Shown: positions 50,964-60,061 of the stretch, in pieces
Position numbering within the stretch: position 1 is the first letter of the stretch
Layout of the letters: the number at the start of each line of letters is the position of its first letter
Assembly (NCBI GenBank): GCA_965215115.1
Contig: OZ244050.1
Coordinates: 3,596,001 to 3,660,000 of the forward strand
Reading direction: 5' to 3'
Length of the DNA: 64,000 bases
Source: CALDTK01 sp965215115
Lineage (GTDB): Bacteria > Bacteroidota > Bacteroidia > Chitinophagales > Saprospiraceae
Notes under the pieces: generated by a model
Told to the model about the DNA's origin: nothing
What the model saw: only the letters and a program-made list of their open reading frames with translations
The model's database searches: none
Made by a program: the position numbers and the translations under genes

Positions 50964-51440
50964 CTACTCCGATCGCTCGTCCCACAAGTTTTCGAGCGGC
51001 TTGGTGAATACTCCCGAGAGCGTCGTGACGTAGGCCACGCTGTCGTGCGCGGTGACGGACGTAATCGCGGCGCCCTCTAGGCCTACGTTGTCGAGGACGA
51101 CCCCGGTAGCAGAACCGAAGTCGAAGGCGTAGAAGCCGTCCAGACGATATCCAACGACCCGGCCGTCGACCTCCGCGAAATTAAGAAAGATGAGGTCGCG
51201 ATTATACTCGGCCACCCGCCGCCAGCTACGGCCATGATCATCGGAAACGTAGCTGTCGGCCGCGAGCTCTCCATCGCCCGGGCGGCGGTCACCGATGCCG
51301 TAAACGAGGTCGCCGGCGTCGACGAACTTGTTGATCGGTTTGTCGATTGGCTTGTCGAGCACGCGTTCGACGGTACCTCCGTTGGCGATGCGGTAGACCC
51401 CGAGCCGGTCGCTCGCGACGAAGCACCTCAAAAAGTAAAA
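50964..51440 (-). pseudogene. 5'-truncated Asp-box (BNR) repeat protein gene
   Basis: About 155 C-terminal residues remain, starting near FVASDRLGVYRIANGG. One Asp box is clear (SDDHGRSW), with blade-like strands around it (YVSDDHGRSWRRVAEYN, VVGYRLDGFYAFDFG, SVAYVTTLSGVFTKPLENLW). No signal peptide or start precedes it: the frame runs straight into the palindrome at 51449-51479 and the ATPase gene. The missing N-terminal part is not found in the window. It looks like the remains of a secreted propeller protein cut by insertion or rearrangement. Confidence 0.6.
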
Positions 51441-51448
51441 TTCAATTT

Positions 51449-51479
51449 TGCAAATTAGACAGGAGCTGTCTAATTTGCA
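51449..51479. repeat. Perfect 14-bp palindrome at the ATPase gene start
   Basis: TGCAAATTAGACAG, a GAG spacer, and the exact complement, ending 6 bp before the ATPase start. AT-rich, unlike the surroundings. The spacer lies within AGGAG. It may be an operator, an mRNA hairpin on the ribosome site, or a boundary of the inserted segment. Confidence 0.8.
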
Positions 51480-51485
51480 GACGCA

Positions 51486-52658
51486 TTGTTCATCCCCCGC
51501 CCCCGCACCACCACCCGCCTCGAGCGCCACCTCGGCACCTTCCCGGCCGCCGGACTCGTCGGCGCGCGGCAAGTCGGTAAGACGACACTGGTCAAGGAAC
51601 TCATCCGAGAGAGTGATCGGAACGGCGTCTACCTCGATCTGCAGCAGCCTTCCGCTCGGGCACAGCTGCTCGACCCGGAGACCTACTTCCGGAGCCGCGC
51701 GGAGGCCCTCGTCATCCTCGACGAGGTGCAGACGATGCCAGCGTTGTTCCCGGTGCTCCGAGGCGCCATCGACGAAGACCGCCGGCCGGGGCGGTTCCTC
51801 CTGCTCGGATCGGCCGCACCGGAGCTCCTACGCTCCACCTCCGAATCGCTGGCCGGACGGATCGCCTACACCGAACTCGCGGGCCTACGTCTCGACGAAC
51901 TGCCCGACGCCGCCGGGATTGACGGGCACTGGCTGCGCGGTGGCTATCCCTTCGCCTACGGCCTCGCGGACGCCGACGATCGGCTCGACTTCTTCGAAAG
52001 CTACTTGCAGACCTTTGTCGGGACCGACTTGCGTGATCTGGCGGGCGGCACCGACCCTTCAGGTATGCGGCGCCTCATCGTCATGCTGGCGCACCTACAG
52101 GGTACGACCCTCAACTTATCGCAGCTCGGCCGCTCGCTAGAGGTTTCGTACAAGACCGTCCAACGCTACCTCGACATCCTCGAGAGCGCTTTCCTCCTGC
52201 GGCGGCTCCCGCCCTTCCTACCCAACCTTCGCAAGCGGCTCACGAAGTCGCCGAAGCTCTACCTGCGGGACAGCGGCTTCTTGCACGGTCTCCTGGGGCT
52301 CACCTCGGTTGAGGCGGTACTGTCGCATCCGGTCGTCGGCGGGAGCTGGGAGGGCTACGTGGTCGAGCAAATCTTAGCTGTCGTACCGCGACGTACGCGC
52401 GCGTACCACTACCGTAGTGCGCAAGGGCATGAATTGGATCTCGTGCTCGAGCTTCCTGGTGGTCGACTTCACGCCGTTGAGGTCAAACGCTCTAACGCCC
52501 CCACGCTGTCGAGGTCCTTCTACACGGCAATCGAGGACATCCAGCCGAGCCAAGTCACCGTCGTAACGCCGTCGAGCGTCACGTACCCCGTGGGGGAGTT
52601 GATCGTGGTCCGCGGGCTTCGGGATACCCTTACTGTATTCGCTGATACACCGACGTAG
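51486..52658 (+). CDS. AAA ATPase with DUF4143 domain
   Basis: 390 residues. N-terminal ATPase with Walker A GARQVGKTTLV (about residues 26-36) and Walker B ALVILDEVQ (about 74-82), then a winged-helix-like part (LSQLGRSLEVSYKTVQRYLDILE) and the C-terminal DUF4143 nuclease-like region (VVEQILAVV, GHELDLVLEL, VEVKRS with the E-x-K pattern). These proteins occur singly and patchily in bacteria and are suspected mobile or defence-related genes; function is not established. The start is a TTG at 51486 just after the palindrome. It abuts a truncated gene, which fits recent arrival. Confidence 0.88.
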   Translation: MFIPRPRTTTRLERHLGTFPAAGLVGARQVGKTTLVKELIRESDRNGVYLDLQQPSARAQLLDPETYFRSRAEALVILDEVQTMPALFPVLRGAIDEDRRPGRFLLLGSAAPELLRSTSESLAGRIAYTELAGLRLDELPDAAGIDGHWLRGGYPFAYGLADADDRLDFFESYLQTFVGTDLRDLAGGTDPSGMRRLIVMLAHLQGTTLNLSQLGRSLEVSYKTVQRYLDILESAFLLRRLPPFLPNLRKRLTKSPKLYLRDSGFLHGLLGLTSVEAVLSHPVVGGSWEGYVVEQILAVVPRRTRAYHYRSAQGHELDLVLELPGGRLHAVEVKRSNAPTLSRSFYTAIEDIQPSQVTVVTPSSVTYPVGELIVVRGLRDTLTVFADTPT

Positions 52659-52686
52659 TCACCGTCGGCGCACCGACATCAACGGG

Positions 52687-52700
52687 TTTTAGCGCAAGCC
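52687..52700 (+). repeat. TTTT-hairpin motif, stem AGC/GCC, intergenic
   Basis: TTTTAGCGCAAGCC, loop GCAA; the outer pair is A-C on this strand and G-T on the other. Confidence 0.6.
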
Positions 52701-52711
52701 TTTCCTCCCCA

Positions 52712-55246
52712 TTAATTGCTCCCCCCCACACGCCCGGCTGCGTCCTGGAGGCCGGTATTGCGCTGCCGCACCTTCACCTTATCGTTGCCGAAGTTGTACG
52801 TGAGGCTCACGCTCGCCCGGCGCGAGTCCCAGGTGCCGCCCCCGTCGAAGGTCGTGCCGCCGAAGTCGCTGAAGCCATTCCACCCGTTCGTGAAGAACAC
52901 ATCGTCGATGGCGAAACGGAAGCGGAGTTTGTCGCCGAAGAACTTCTTCTGCGCCCCGACATTGAGCGCCCCCATGGCACGGGTCTCGAAGGTCCCGCCC
53001 CAGATGCCCGGGCCGGCGAACCAGCCGCTGAGTTCGGCCTTCCACCCGCCGCCGACGCTGAAGGTGTGCTGGTTGTACATGTTGAAGTTGTAGGCGCTCA
53101 GGTCGATCGACGACCCGTCGGGGTAGTCGGCCTCGTTGCGCGTGTAGCTGCCCGTCGCCGTGAAGTACACCTCCCACCACTTGGTGACCGCGGCGGGGAC
53201 CGACACGTTGAGCGCGACCACGGTCTGGTTGGCGAGATTCTCGAAGGTGATGTACTGCCCGCGCTCGTCGAAGCTGGCCTTGCGGATCAAGCGCGTGATC
53301 TGGTCCTCGGTGCGGGAGTAGCTTAGCTTGGTGGTGTAGCGGTAGGCGAAGGTGTGGCTCAGCTCGACGTTGTTGACGATCTCCGGGCGCAGCAGTGGGT
53401 TGCCCTGCTCGAAGATGACGAGGCTCGCGAAGCCCAGGAAGGGGTTGAGGTTTTCGTAGTCGGGGCGGTTGATGCGGCGGCCGTAGCTCAGCGCCACGGC
53501 GTGCTTCTCGGCCGCGGCCCAGGTGAGTCCGACGTTCGGGAAAAAGTTGAGGTAGCTGCGGTCCACCGGACTCGTCGCCGGCGAGCCGTCGAGCACGGTG
53601 AGTTCGCCGACGGCCTGCGTCTGCTCCGCGCGAAGCCCCGCGGAGAAGCTGTAGGCCTTCCCCTGGCCCGAGGGCGCGGCCGGTCCGAAGTCGCGTGTGT
53701 AGTTGGCGTACGCCGCCACGACGCTCTCGTCGTAGACGAACGCGTTAGAGCGTTCGCCGCTGAGACTCCGCTCCCCGCCGATCATCTCGAACAGGCGAAA
53801 CGTGTTGTCGCTCACCACCCGGGTGTACTTCGCGCCGGTGCCGAACTTACCCCCGAGCACAGGCTGCTCGTAGTCGAGCGTCGCGGTGTAGATGTCGATG
53901 TCGCTCGGGGTCTCGAAGCTGAGTTCGAGGCTCGAGCGCCTGGTCTCGCCGTCGGGGCCGAAGTATTGACTCGGCAGTCGCGAGCGCGCGTCCGAGCGGA
54001 AGGCACCGTAGTCGAGGTCGACGTTCAGGGTTTTGCCCTTGGCGTCATCGAAACGGTAGTTGAGGTTGCCGGCCACGTTGTAGCGCTCGCTTTCGTCGAT
54101 GGAGCGCGAGACCAGGATCGAGTCGACCTGGCCGGGCGTCTGCACCCTGCCGAAGGTGGCGCTCGTGACCGAGAGTCCGGTGTTGTTGTTCACGTTGCCG
54201 TTCGCCTGCACGCCGATGGTGTGGCGCTCCCCGAAGCGGTAGTCCGTTCCGACCTTGAGGTTACCCCCGCGCCAGCCGTTCTCATTGCGCATCCGGTCGT
54301 CGATCCGCAGGCCGTTCTGCGTACGGTCGAAGAAGTTGGTGTTCAAATTATCGCCCGTGTACACCCCACCGGTGGCGAAGCTGTTGAAGGCCCCTTCGCG
54401 GTGATTGACGGTCGCCGACACGTTCCCGCGAAAGAGCTCGCCCTGGCTGGCGGTGGTGCTCACCGAGCCGTTGGACCCGAAGCGCTCGTTTTTCTTCAGG
54501 CGGATGTCGATGATCCCGGCGTTGCCCTCGGCCTCGTACTTAGCGCCGGGGTTGGTGATGATGTCGATGCGGTCGATCTGCTCGGCGGGCAGTCCGCGCA
54601 GGAAAGCCGTGAGGGCCTCGCCGGCCAGTGGCGAGCGCTTGCCGTCGATGTACACCAGGACGCCCGTGCGGCCCATCACGATGATGTTGTCGTTGTTGTC
54701 GACCACCACGCCGGGGGCCTTGCGCAGCAGCGACATGCCGTCACCGCCCGCGGCGTTGATCGTGCCCTCGACGTTGAAGACCGTGCGGTCGGCCTTGATC
54801 TCGACGATGGCCCGGCGCGCCGTCACGGTGGCGACCTGGAGCTCCTGCGCCGCCGCCCGCATGCCGAGCGTGCCGAGGTCGCGGCTTTCGCCAAAACCCA
54901 GATCGAAGGCGTCCACGTCCGTATCGGGAAGTCCGACGTACTTGACGGACACGAAGTAGCGCCCGGCGGCGAGGTTGGCGATGCGGAACCGCCCGTCCTC
55001 CCCGGAGACCTCGACCTTGACGATGCTGGAGTCGGCTGCCGCCAAAACGACTACGTTGGCGTAAGCCAGCGGCGCCTGTGCCTCGTCGAAGACGACGCCG
55101 GTGATGGAAGCGGTCGAGGGCGCGGCAGATTCGTTGCCCTGCGCAGCGACCACCGAGACGAATAGGGTCAAGCAGGTGGCGAGGATGAGGCTGGCCCGCA
55201 CGGCGGAGAGGATGCGGCGAGCGATAGGGTAGTGGTAGGAGGTCAT
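52712..55246 (-). CDS. Outer-membrane barrel protein, TonB-receptor-like, copy 2
   Basis: 844 residues. Signal peptide (SLILATCLTLFVSVVAAQ), regulatory-like domain (ITGVVFDEAQAPLAYANVVVLAAADSSIVKVEVSGEDGRFRIANLAAGRY), plug (TVTARRAIVEIKADRTVFNVEGTINAAGG...) and a long barrel ending NKVKVRQ-like (DKVKVRQRNTGLQDAAGRVGGSN). N-terminal 230 residues are almost identical to copy 3, less so to copy 1; barrels diverge more, as expected when ligands differ. Motif copies at 54883 (FGESRD) and a loop-variant one at 55034. Confidence 0.9.
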   Translation of the reverse strand: MTSYHYPIARRILSAVRASLILATCLTLFVSVVAAQGNESAAPSTASITGVVFDEAQAPLAYANVVVLAAADSSIVKVEVSGEDGRFRIANLAAGRYFVSVKYVGLPDTDVDAFDLGFGESRDLGTLGMRAAAQELQVATVTARRAIVEIKADRTVFNVEGTINAAGGDGMSLLRKAPGVVVDNNDNIIVMGRTGVLVYIDGKRSPLAGEALTAFLRGLPAEQIDRIDIITNPGAKYEAEGNAGIIDIRLKKNERFGSNGSVSTTASQGELFRGNVSATVNHREGAFNSFATGGVYTGDNLNTNFFDRTQNGLRIDDRMRNENGWRGGNLKVGTDYRFGERHTIGVQANGNVNNNTGLSVTSATFGRVQTPGQVDSILVSRSIDESERYNVAGNLNYRFDDAKGKTLNVDLDYGAFRSDARSRLPSQYFGPDGETRRSSLELSFETPSDIDIYTATLDYEQPVLGGKFGTGAKYTRVVSDNTFRLFEMIGGERSLSGERSNAFVYDESVVAAYANYTRDFGPAAPSGQGKAYSFSAGLRAEQTQAVGELTVLDGSPATSPVDRSYLNFFPNVGLTWAAAEKHAVALSYGRRINRPDYENLNPFLGFASLVIFEQGNPLLRPEIVNNVELSHTFAYRYTTKLSYSRTEDQITRLIRKASFDERGQYITFENLANQTVVALNVSVPAAVTKWWEVYFTATGSYTRNEADYPDGSSIDLSAYNFNMYNQHTFSVGGGWKAELSGWFAGPGIWGGTFETRAMGALNVGAQKKFFGDKLRFRFAIDDVFFTNGWNGFSDFGGTTFDGGGTWDSRRASVSLTYNFGNDKVKVRQRNTGLQDAAGRVGGSN

Positions 55247-55279
55247 GACTGAGATTTGAGGGTAGAACAGGTTTTGTAG

Positions 55280-55299
55280 TGTACTAGTTCGCTAGTACA
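55280..55299. repeat. 8-bp hairpin with TTCG loop upstream of barrel copy 2
   Basis: TGTACTAG-TTCG-CTAGTACA lies 34 bp before the start of the gene at 55246. In RNA of that gene the loop would read CGAA; in DNA it is also a near-perfect operator-like dyad. Confidence 0.55.
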
Positions 55300-55528
55300 G
55301 CGCAATAGTAAGACAGCTCGCGCCTTCTCGCAAGGCCTATCGACGAAAAGCGCGTGTGGGCCGACGAAGGCTTGCCCTGGGGGGGGCGTTATGCGGTGGG
55401 GTTAGACCTTACATCCGTGCTGCAGCGGGCTATGGTCGCCATGTGCGAGAGTGCGCACGGTAGTGGTACGGCGGTAGTAAGGAATTTCAAACACTGGGGC
55501 GATCGTGTGGCGCAAGCCGGGCCCCGCA

Positions 55529-55673
55529 GTGGTTCGGCGGCATTTGTGCCGCCCCCCCGAGCCGAAGGCGAGCATATCGCAACACGACACGCATCCAGCG
55601 CTGCCGTCAAACGCGATCCCGGTCCTGGTGAATCGCTTCGTGAGCATGGGCTGCATAAATGCCGCCAAACCAC
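55529..55673. repeat. 21-bp inverted repeats flanking about 100 bp
   Basis: Arms 55529-55549 and 55653-55673 match as inverse complements in 19 of 21 positions (core GGCGGCATTT). They sit in the 536-bp gap (55247-55782) between barrel copies 2 and 3, which holds no supported gene. The form is that of a small non-autonomous element. A hairpin motif lacking the T4 tract lies just outside at 55505. Confidence 0.5.
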
Positions 55674-55782
55674 CATACGGCACGCCCTACGCCACCACTC
55701 GCGAAGTCAAAACTGAAAGTCCCCGCTACACCACGCCCAAAGCGCCCGCCCCGAAAGCCTCCCGAGACCTACTCACCTCGAC

Positions 55783-58317
55783 TCAGTTGCTCCCGCCGAC
55801 CCGCCCGGCCGCATCCTCCAGGCCGGTACTGCGCTGGCGCACCTTCACCTTGTCGTTGCCGAAGTTGTAACTCACGCTCAGGCTCGCGCGACGCGACTCC
55901 CAGTTGCCGCCGCCGTCGAAGCGCTGGCCGGCGAAATCGCTCGTCGCGCGCCACCCCGACGTGAAGAGGATGTCGTCCGCGGCGAGGCGCACCTTGAGTT
56001 GGTCGCCGAGGAACTTCTTCTGCACCCCGAGGTTGAGCGCGCCCTGGCTCCTCGTCACGAAGGTCCCGCCCCAGATGCCCGGGCCACTGAACCACCCACT
56101 CACCTCCACCTGGTAGCCCTTCCCGACCGAGAAGGTGTTCTGGGCGTAGACGTTGTAGTTGAACCGCTGCAGGTCGATCGTCGCGCCGTCGGCGTAGGTC
56201 GCCTGGTTGGAGACGTGGCTCGCGGTGCCCGAGAAGTACAGCTCCCACCACTTCACGATCTCGGCCGGGATGCTCACGTTGAGGCTGATTACGTCCTGCT
56301 CGGCGAGGTTGTCGAACGTGATGTAGGTGGCGCGCTCGTCGCGGGTGTCGGGGCGGACCAACTGCGTGATCTGGTCGCTCGTCCGCGAGTAGCTCAGCTT
56401 CGTGGTGTAGCGGTAGGCGAAGGTGTGCGCGAGCTCGAGGTTGTTGACGATCTCGGGGCGTAAGGTGGGGTTGCCCTGCTGGAAGGTGACGATGCTCGCG
56501 AAACTCAGGAAAGGATTCAGGTTGCCGTAGTCGGGGCGGTTGATGCGCCGCCCGTAGCTCAGGGCCAGCTGGTGCTTGGCGGCCGCGGCCCAGGTGAGCC
56601 CGGCGTTCGGGAAGAGGTTGACGTAGTCGCGGTCGACCGGCCTACTGTTATCGCCGCCGGTGTAGACCTCGAGTTCGCCGAGGGCGCGCGTGTGCTCGGC
56701 GCGCAGACCGGTCGTGAAACTAAAGGCCTTGCCCTGCCCGGCCGGGGAGGCCGGACCGAAGTCGCGGTTGTAGTTGACGTAGCCGGCCGTAACGCCCTCG
56801 TCGTAGTAGAAGCGGTTCGAGCGGTTGGCGTCGAAGCGGGCCTCGCCCCCGATCACGGTCGAGAGCCGGAAGTCGTTGTCGCTGGCCACCTTGGTGTACT
56901 TCGCGCCGGCGCCGAACTTCCCGCCCGCCAGCGGGCGCTCGTAGTCGAGGGTGACGGTCGTGATGTCGATGTCGCTCGGGGTGTCGAAGCGGTACTCCTG
57001 GCGCGTGCGGGCGATGGTGCCGGTGGGGTCGAAGAACTGGTTCGGCTGGCGGCTCAGGTTCGTGTTGCGGAAGGCGCCGTAGTCCACGTCGAAGTTGACA
57101 GTCGTGCCCTTTGCGTCGTCGTAGCGGTAGTTGAGGTTGCCGCTCACCTGCACGCGGCGGCCGTCGTCGAAAGACCCGGCGACGAGGATGGAGTCGACCA
57201 CCGAGCGCTGGCTGAGCTGACTGAAGGTCGTGCGGCTGGTGTTGTCCCCCTGGTTGTCGTTGTAATTGCCGTTGGCCTGGAAGCCGAGCGTGTGCCGGTC
57301 GCTCATGCGGTAGTCGAGCCCGAACTTGAGGTTACCCCCCTGCCAGCGGTAGACATTGTCCAGGTCGTCGTCGATGTAGATGCCGTTCTGCTCGCGGCGG
57401 AAGAAGTTGTCGTTGCCGTTGGCGCCCGCGAAGACGCCGCCCGTGGCGAAGGTGTTCCAGCGGCCCTCCCGGTAGTTGACCGTCCCGGAGAGGTTCGAGC
57501 GGTTGTGGATCGCCTGGCTCGTCGTGAGGCTCACCGAGCCGTTCGACCCGAAATTCTCGTTCTTCTTGAGCCGGATGTCGATGATGCCGGCGTTGCCCTC
57601 GGCCTCGTACTTAGCGCCGGGGTTGGTGATGATGTCGATGCGGTCGATCTGCTCGGCCGGTAGACTCCGCAGGTAGGCCGTGAGCGCCTCGCCCGACAGC
57701 GGACTGCGCTTGCCGTCGATGTAGATCAGCACGCCGGAGCGCCCCATCACGATCACGTTGTCGTTGTTGTCGAGCACCACGCCCGGGGCCTTGCGCAGCA
57801 GCGAAAGCCCGTCGCCCCCGGCGGCGTTGATGGTGCCCTCGACGTTGAAGACCGTCCGATCCGCCTTGATCTCGACGATGGCCCGGCGCGCCGTCACGGT
57901 GGCCACCTGGAGCTCCTGCGCGGCCGCCCGCATGCCGAGCGTGCCGAGGTTGCGGCTTTCGCCAAAACTTAAATCGAAGGCGTCGACGTCCGTATCGGGC
58001 AGTCCGACGTACTTCACGGACACGAGGTAGCGCCCGGCGGCGAGGTTGGCGATCCGGAACCGCCCGTCCTCCCCGGAGACCTCGACCTTGACGATGCTGG
58101 AGTCGGCTGCCGCCAAAACGACCACGTTGGCGTACGCCAGCGGCGCCTGTGCCTCGTCGAGGACGACGCCAGTGACAGAACCGTTCGAAGACGCCGCGGC
58201 GCCGCCGCTCTGCGCGGCGGCGACCGAGACGAATGACATCAAACAACTAATCAGACAGACGCCCGCCGGGAGCAGGGAAGCGACGCGTCGGGCGAGGGTA
58301 TGTGGGACGTGGGACAT
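55783..58317 (-). CDS. Outer-membrane barrel protein, TonB-receptor-like, copy 3
   Basis: 844 residues, exactly the length of copy 2. Signal peptide (LPAGVCLISCLMSFVSVAAAQ), regulatory-like domain, plug (GRSGVLIYIDGKRSPLSG, IDIITNPGAKYEAEGNAGIIDIRLKK) and barrel ending DKVKVRQRSTGLEDAAGRVGGSN. Near identity with copy 2 in the first 230 residues suggests duplication followed by barrel divergence. No SusD-type lipoprotein is adjacent to any copy, so these are not classical SusC pairs. Motif copies at 57954 and 58105. Confidence 0.9.
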   Translation of the reverse strand: MSHVPHTLARRVASLLPAGVCLISCLMSFVSVAAAQSGGAAASSNGSVTGVVLDEAQAPLAYANVVVLAAADSSIVKVEVSGEDGRFRIANLAAGRYLVSVKYVGLPDTDVDAFDLSFGESRNLGTLGMRAAAQELQVATVTARRAIVEIKADRTVFNVEGTINAAGGDGLSLLRKAPGVVLDNNDNVIVMGRSGVLIYIDGKRSPLSGEALTAYLRSLPAEQIDRIDIITNPGAKYEAEGNAGIIDIRLKKNENFGSNGSVSLTTSQAIHNRSNLSGTVNYREGRWNTFATGGVFAGANGNDNFFRREQNGIYIDDDLDNVYRWQGGNLKFGLDYRMSDRHTLGFQANGNYNDNQGDNTSRTTFSQLSQRSVVDSILVAGSFDDGRRVQVSGNLNYRYDDAKGTTVNFDVDYGAFRNTNLSRQPNQFFDPTGTIARTRQEYRFDTPSDIDITTVTLDYERPLAGGKFGAGAKYTKVASDNDFRLSTVIGGEARFDANRSNRFYYDEGVTAGYVNYNRDFGPASPAGQGKAFSFTTGLRAEHTRALGELEVYTGGDNSRPVDRDYVNLFPNAGLTWAAAAKHQLALSYGRRINRPDYGNLNPFLSFASIVTFQQGNPTLRPEIVNNLELAHTFAYRYTTKLSYSRTSDQITQLVRPDTRDERATYITFDNLAEQDVISLNVSIPAEIVKWWELYFSGTASHVSNQATYADGATIDLQRFNYNVYAQNTFSVGKGYQVEVSGWFSGPGIWGGTFVTRSQGALNLGVQKKFLGDQLKVRLAADDILFTSGWRATSDFAGQRFDGGGNWESRRASLSVSYNFGNDKVKVRQRSTGLEDAAGRVGGSN

Positions 58318-58796
58318 GGTGTGTAGGGTGTAGGTGCTGGGCGAAGCTGTCGAACGCGGGTGTTTTGGCGGAAGCCCCTTCGACGGCGGCGGCGCAGGTG
58401 TCGATAGAAATAGCGTTTATAGCAATCCGCAAGCGTCAAGTCCACTAAAGAGACCGCGGTCGGCGAAGCGGCGTTGCACCACCATGACGAGCGAAACGAG
58501 CCCGTGTTACAGGTCTGTGAATGGATTTGGTCGGGGCCGGTAGTGAGGCTCGGCATGATTGCGTGGCTGCGATCATGCTCCCAATGTGGGCCCAGGCCCG
58601 ACCGAGCCTATAGCGCCGTCCGCCCAGTCGCTCCAGGCGTCGCCCAGTAGCGTATTCCATGCGGCGATCTGTCTTACCGTTGGGCAGACGACGTGACCGC
58701 ACCTGTCACCGCCCGCGCCATGCCGTAGCGAAATTTCGCCCCCGGGCGTTCGGCAGCGCTCGGCGGCTAGCTTTCGGCCCCTTTCCTTTCGCGACC
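58318..58796. other. 479-bp gap with structured DNA but no gene
   Basis: Holds a GGAA-loop motif copy at 58363-58376 and, near 58528-58602, an imperfect dyad (GGTCGGG with CCCGACC; CATGAT with ATCATG). TAGCTTTC at 58768-58775 is a possible -7 box for fabH. Short open frames lack coding features. Confidence 0.45.
58363..58376 (+). repeat. TTTT-hairpin motif with GGAA loop, intergenic
   Basis: TTTTGGCGGAAGCC, canonical stem, upstream of barrel copy 3. Confidence 0.85.
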
Positions 58797-59870
58797 ATGC
58801 CCAAAGCCTTCATCGCCGGTATCGGCCACTACGTCCCCGAGCAAACCGTGACCAACGACGACCTCGCCCAGGTCATGGACACCTCCGACGCCTGGATCCA
58901 GGAGCGCACCGGCATCCGGGAGCGGCGCTACGCCAAGAAGCACGAGCAGACCACGGCCACCCTCGGCGCCGAAGCCGCTCGCCGCGCCTGCGCCGACGCC
59001 GGCATCGCGCCGGACGAGATCGACTTCATCGTCTTCGCGACGCTCTCGCCGGACTACTACTTCCCCGGCTGCGGGGTCCTCGTCCAGCGCGAACTCGGGA
59101 TCACGGGCGGGGAGTGCGGCGCGCTCGACGTGCGCAATCAGTGCTCCGGCTTCATCTACGCCCTGAGTGTGGCCGAGAAGTTCGTCGCCGCCGGCATGTA
59201 CGACAAGGTGCTCGTCATCGGGGCCGAGATGCACTCGATGGGTCTCGACTTCTCGACCGAGGGCCGCGGCGTGACCGTCATCTTCGGGGATGGCGCCGGG
59301 GCGGTCGTCCTCCGGCCCGCGCCCGCGTCGTCGCCCTCCGCGATCCTCTCCAGCGCCATGCACGCCGACGGCACCTACGCCGAGAAGCTCGCCATGATCA
59401 GTCCCGGGAGTCACGGCGGGCACCACTACGCCGAGCAGGGCATCGATAAGGATTACGGTTTCCCGCAAAACGACAGCTACGGGGGCATCTTCACCACCCA
59501 GAAAATGTTGGACGACGGCGCGTTCTACCCCGTCATGGAGGGACAGTTCGTCTTCAAACTCGCCGTGCAGAAGTTCCCGGAAGTGATTCGGGAGGTTTTG
59601 GCGAAAGCCGAACTGCGCGAGTCCGACATCGACATGCTCATCCCCCACCAGGCCAACCTGCGGATCTCGCAGTTCGTCCAGAAGGCGATGGACCTGCGGG
59701 ACGACCAGGTGTACAACAACATCCACCGCTACGGCAACACGACCGCGGCCAGCGTGCCGATCGCCCTGAGCGAGGCCGTCGCCGAGGGAAGGGTCAGGCG
59801 CGGGGACTTGGTCGTGTTGGCGGCCTTTGGGAGCGGCTTCACGTGGGGGGCGGTGGCGCTGCGGTACTGA
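58797..59870 (+). CDS. fabH: 3-oxoacyl-ACP synthase III
   Basis: 357 residues from the ATG at 58797 (MPKAFIAGIGHYVPEQTVTND); the 46 codons upstream look non-coding. It condenses acetyl-CoA (or a branched primer) with malonyl-ACP to start fatty-acid synthesis. Catalytic Cys in VRNQCSGFIYAL (about residue 118), His in MLIPHQANLRI (about residue 281) and Asn in NIHRYGNTTAAS (about residue 311). GFPQNDSYGGIFTT is an insert seen in a Bacteroidota subgroup; a non-housekeeping KAS III paralogue is possible. A canonical motif copy at 59596 encodes VLAKA. Confidence 0.92.
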   Translation: MPKAFIAGIGHYVPEQTVTNDDLAQVMDTSDAWIQERTGIRERRYAKKHEQTTATLGAEAARRACADAGIAPDEIDFIVFATLSPDYYFPGCGVLVQRELGITGGECGALDVRNQCSGFIYALSVAEKFVAAGMYDKVLVIGAEMHSMGLDFSTEGRGVTVIFGDGAGAVVLRPAPASSPSAILSSAMHADGTYAEKLAMISPGSHGGHHYAEQGIDKDYGFPQNDSYGGIFTTQKMLDDGAFYPVMEGQFVFKLAVQKFPEVIREVLAKAELRESDIDMLIPHQANLRISQFVQKAMDLRDDQVYNNIHRYGNTTAASVPIALSEAVAEGRVRRGDLVVLAAFGSGFTWGAVALRY

Positions 59871-60061
59871 GGAGGGGGATGGGGCCGACGCAAGGCAAGA
59901 CCGGGGGCGTCACCTACTGGCGCTCCTGGTGATAGTCACTGGATGACCGTCGCTCGATGACCAGCGCTGCGAACCGGTCGCCCCGTAACGTTAAGCATTC
60001 CCCCACCTTGCCGTCGGCAGGTACCCATCTCGCCACGTGGCACGTTATCTGTCTCACGGTT

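Noticed and set aside
54031..54043. TTTTGCC-CTT-GGC near-match to the dispersed hairpin
   Set aside because: The loop is CTT rather than GNAA; probably chance within a barrel gene.
58400..58660. Possible tRNA or structured RNA before fabH
   Set aside because: No TTC-arm or anticodon arrangement; only an imperfect dyad.
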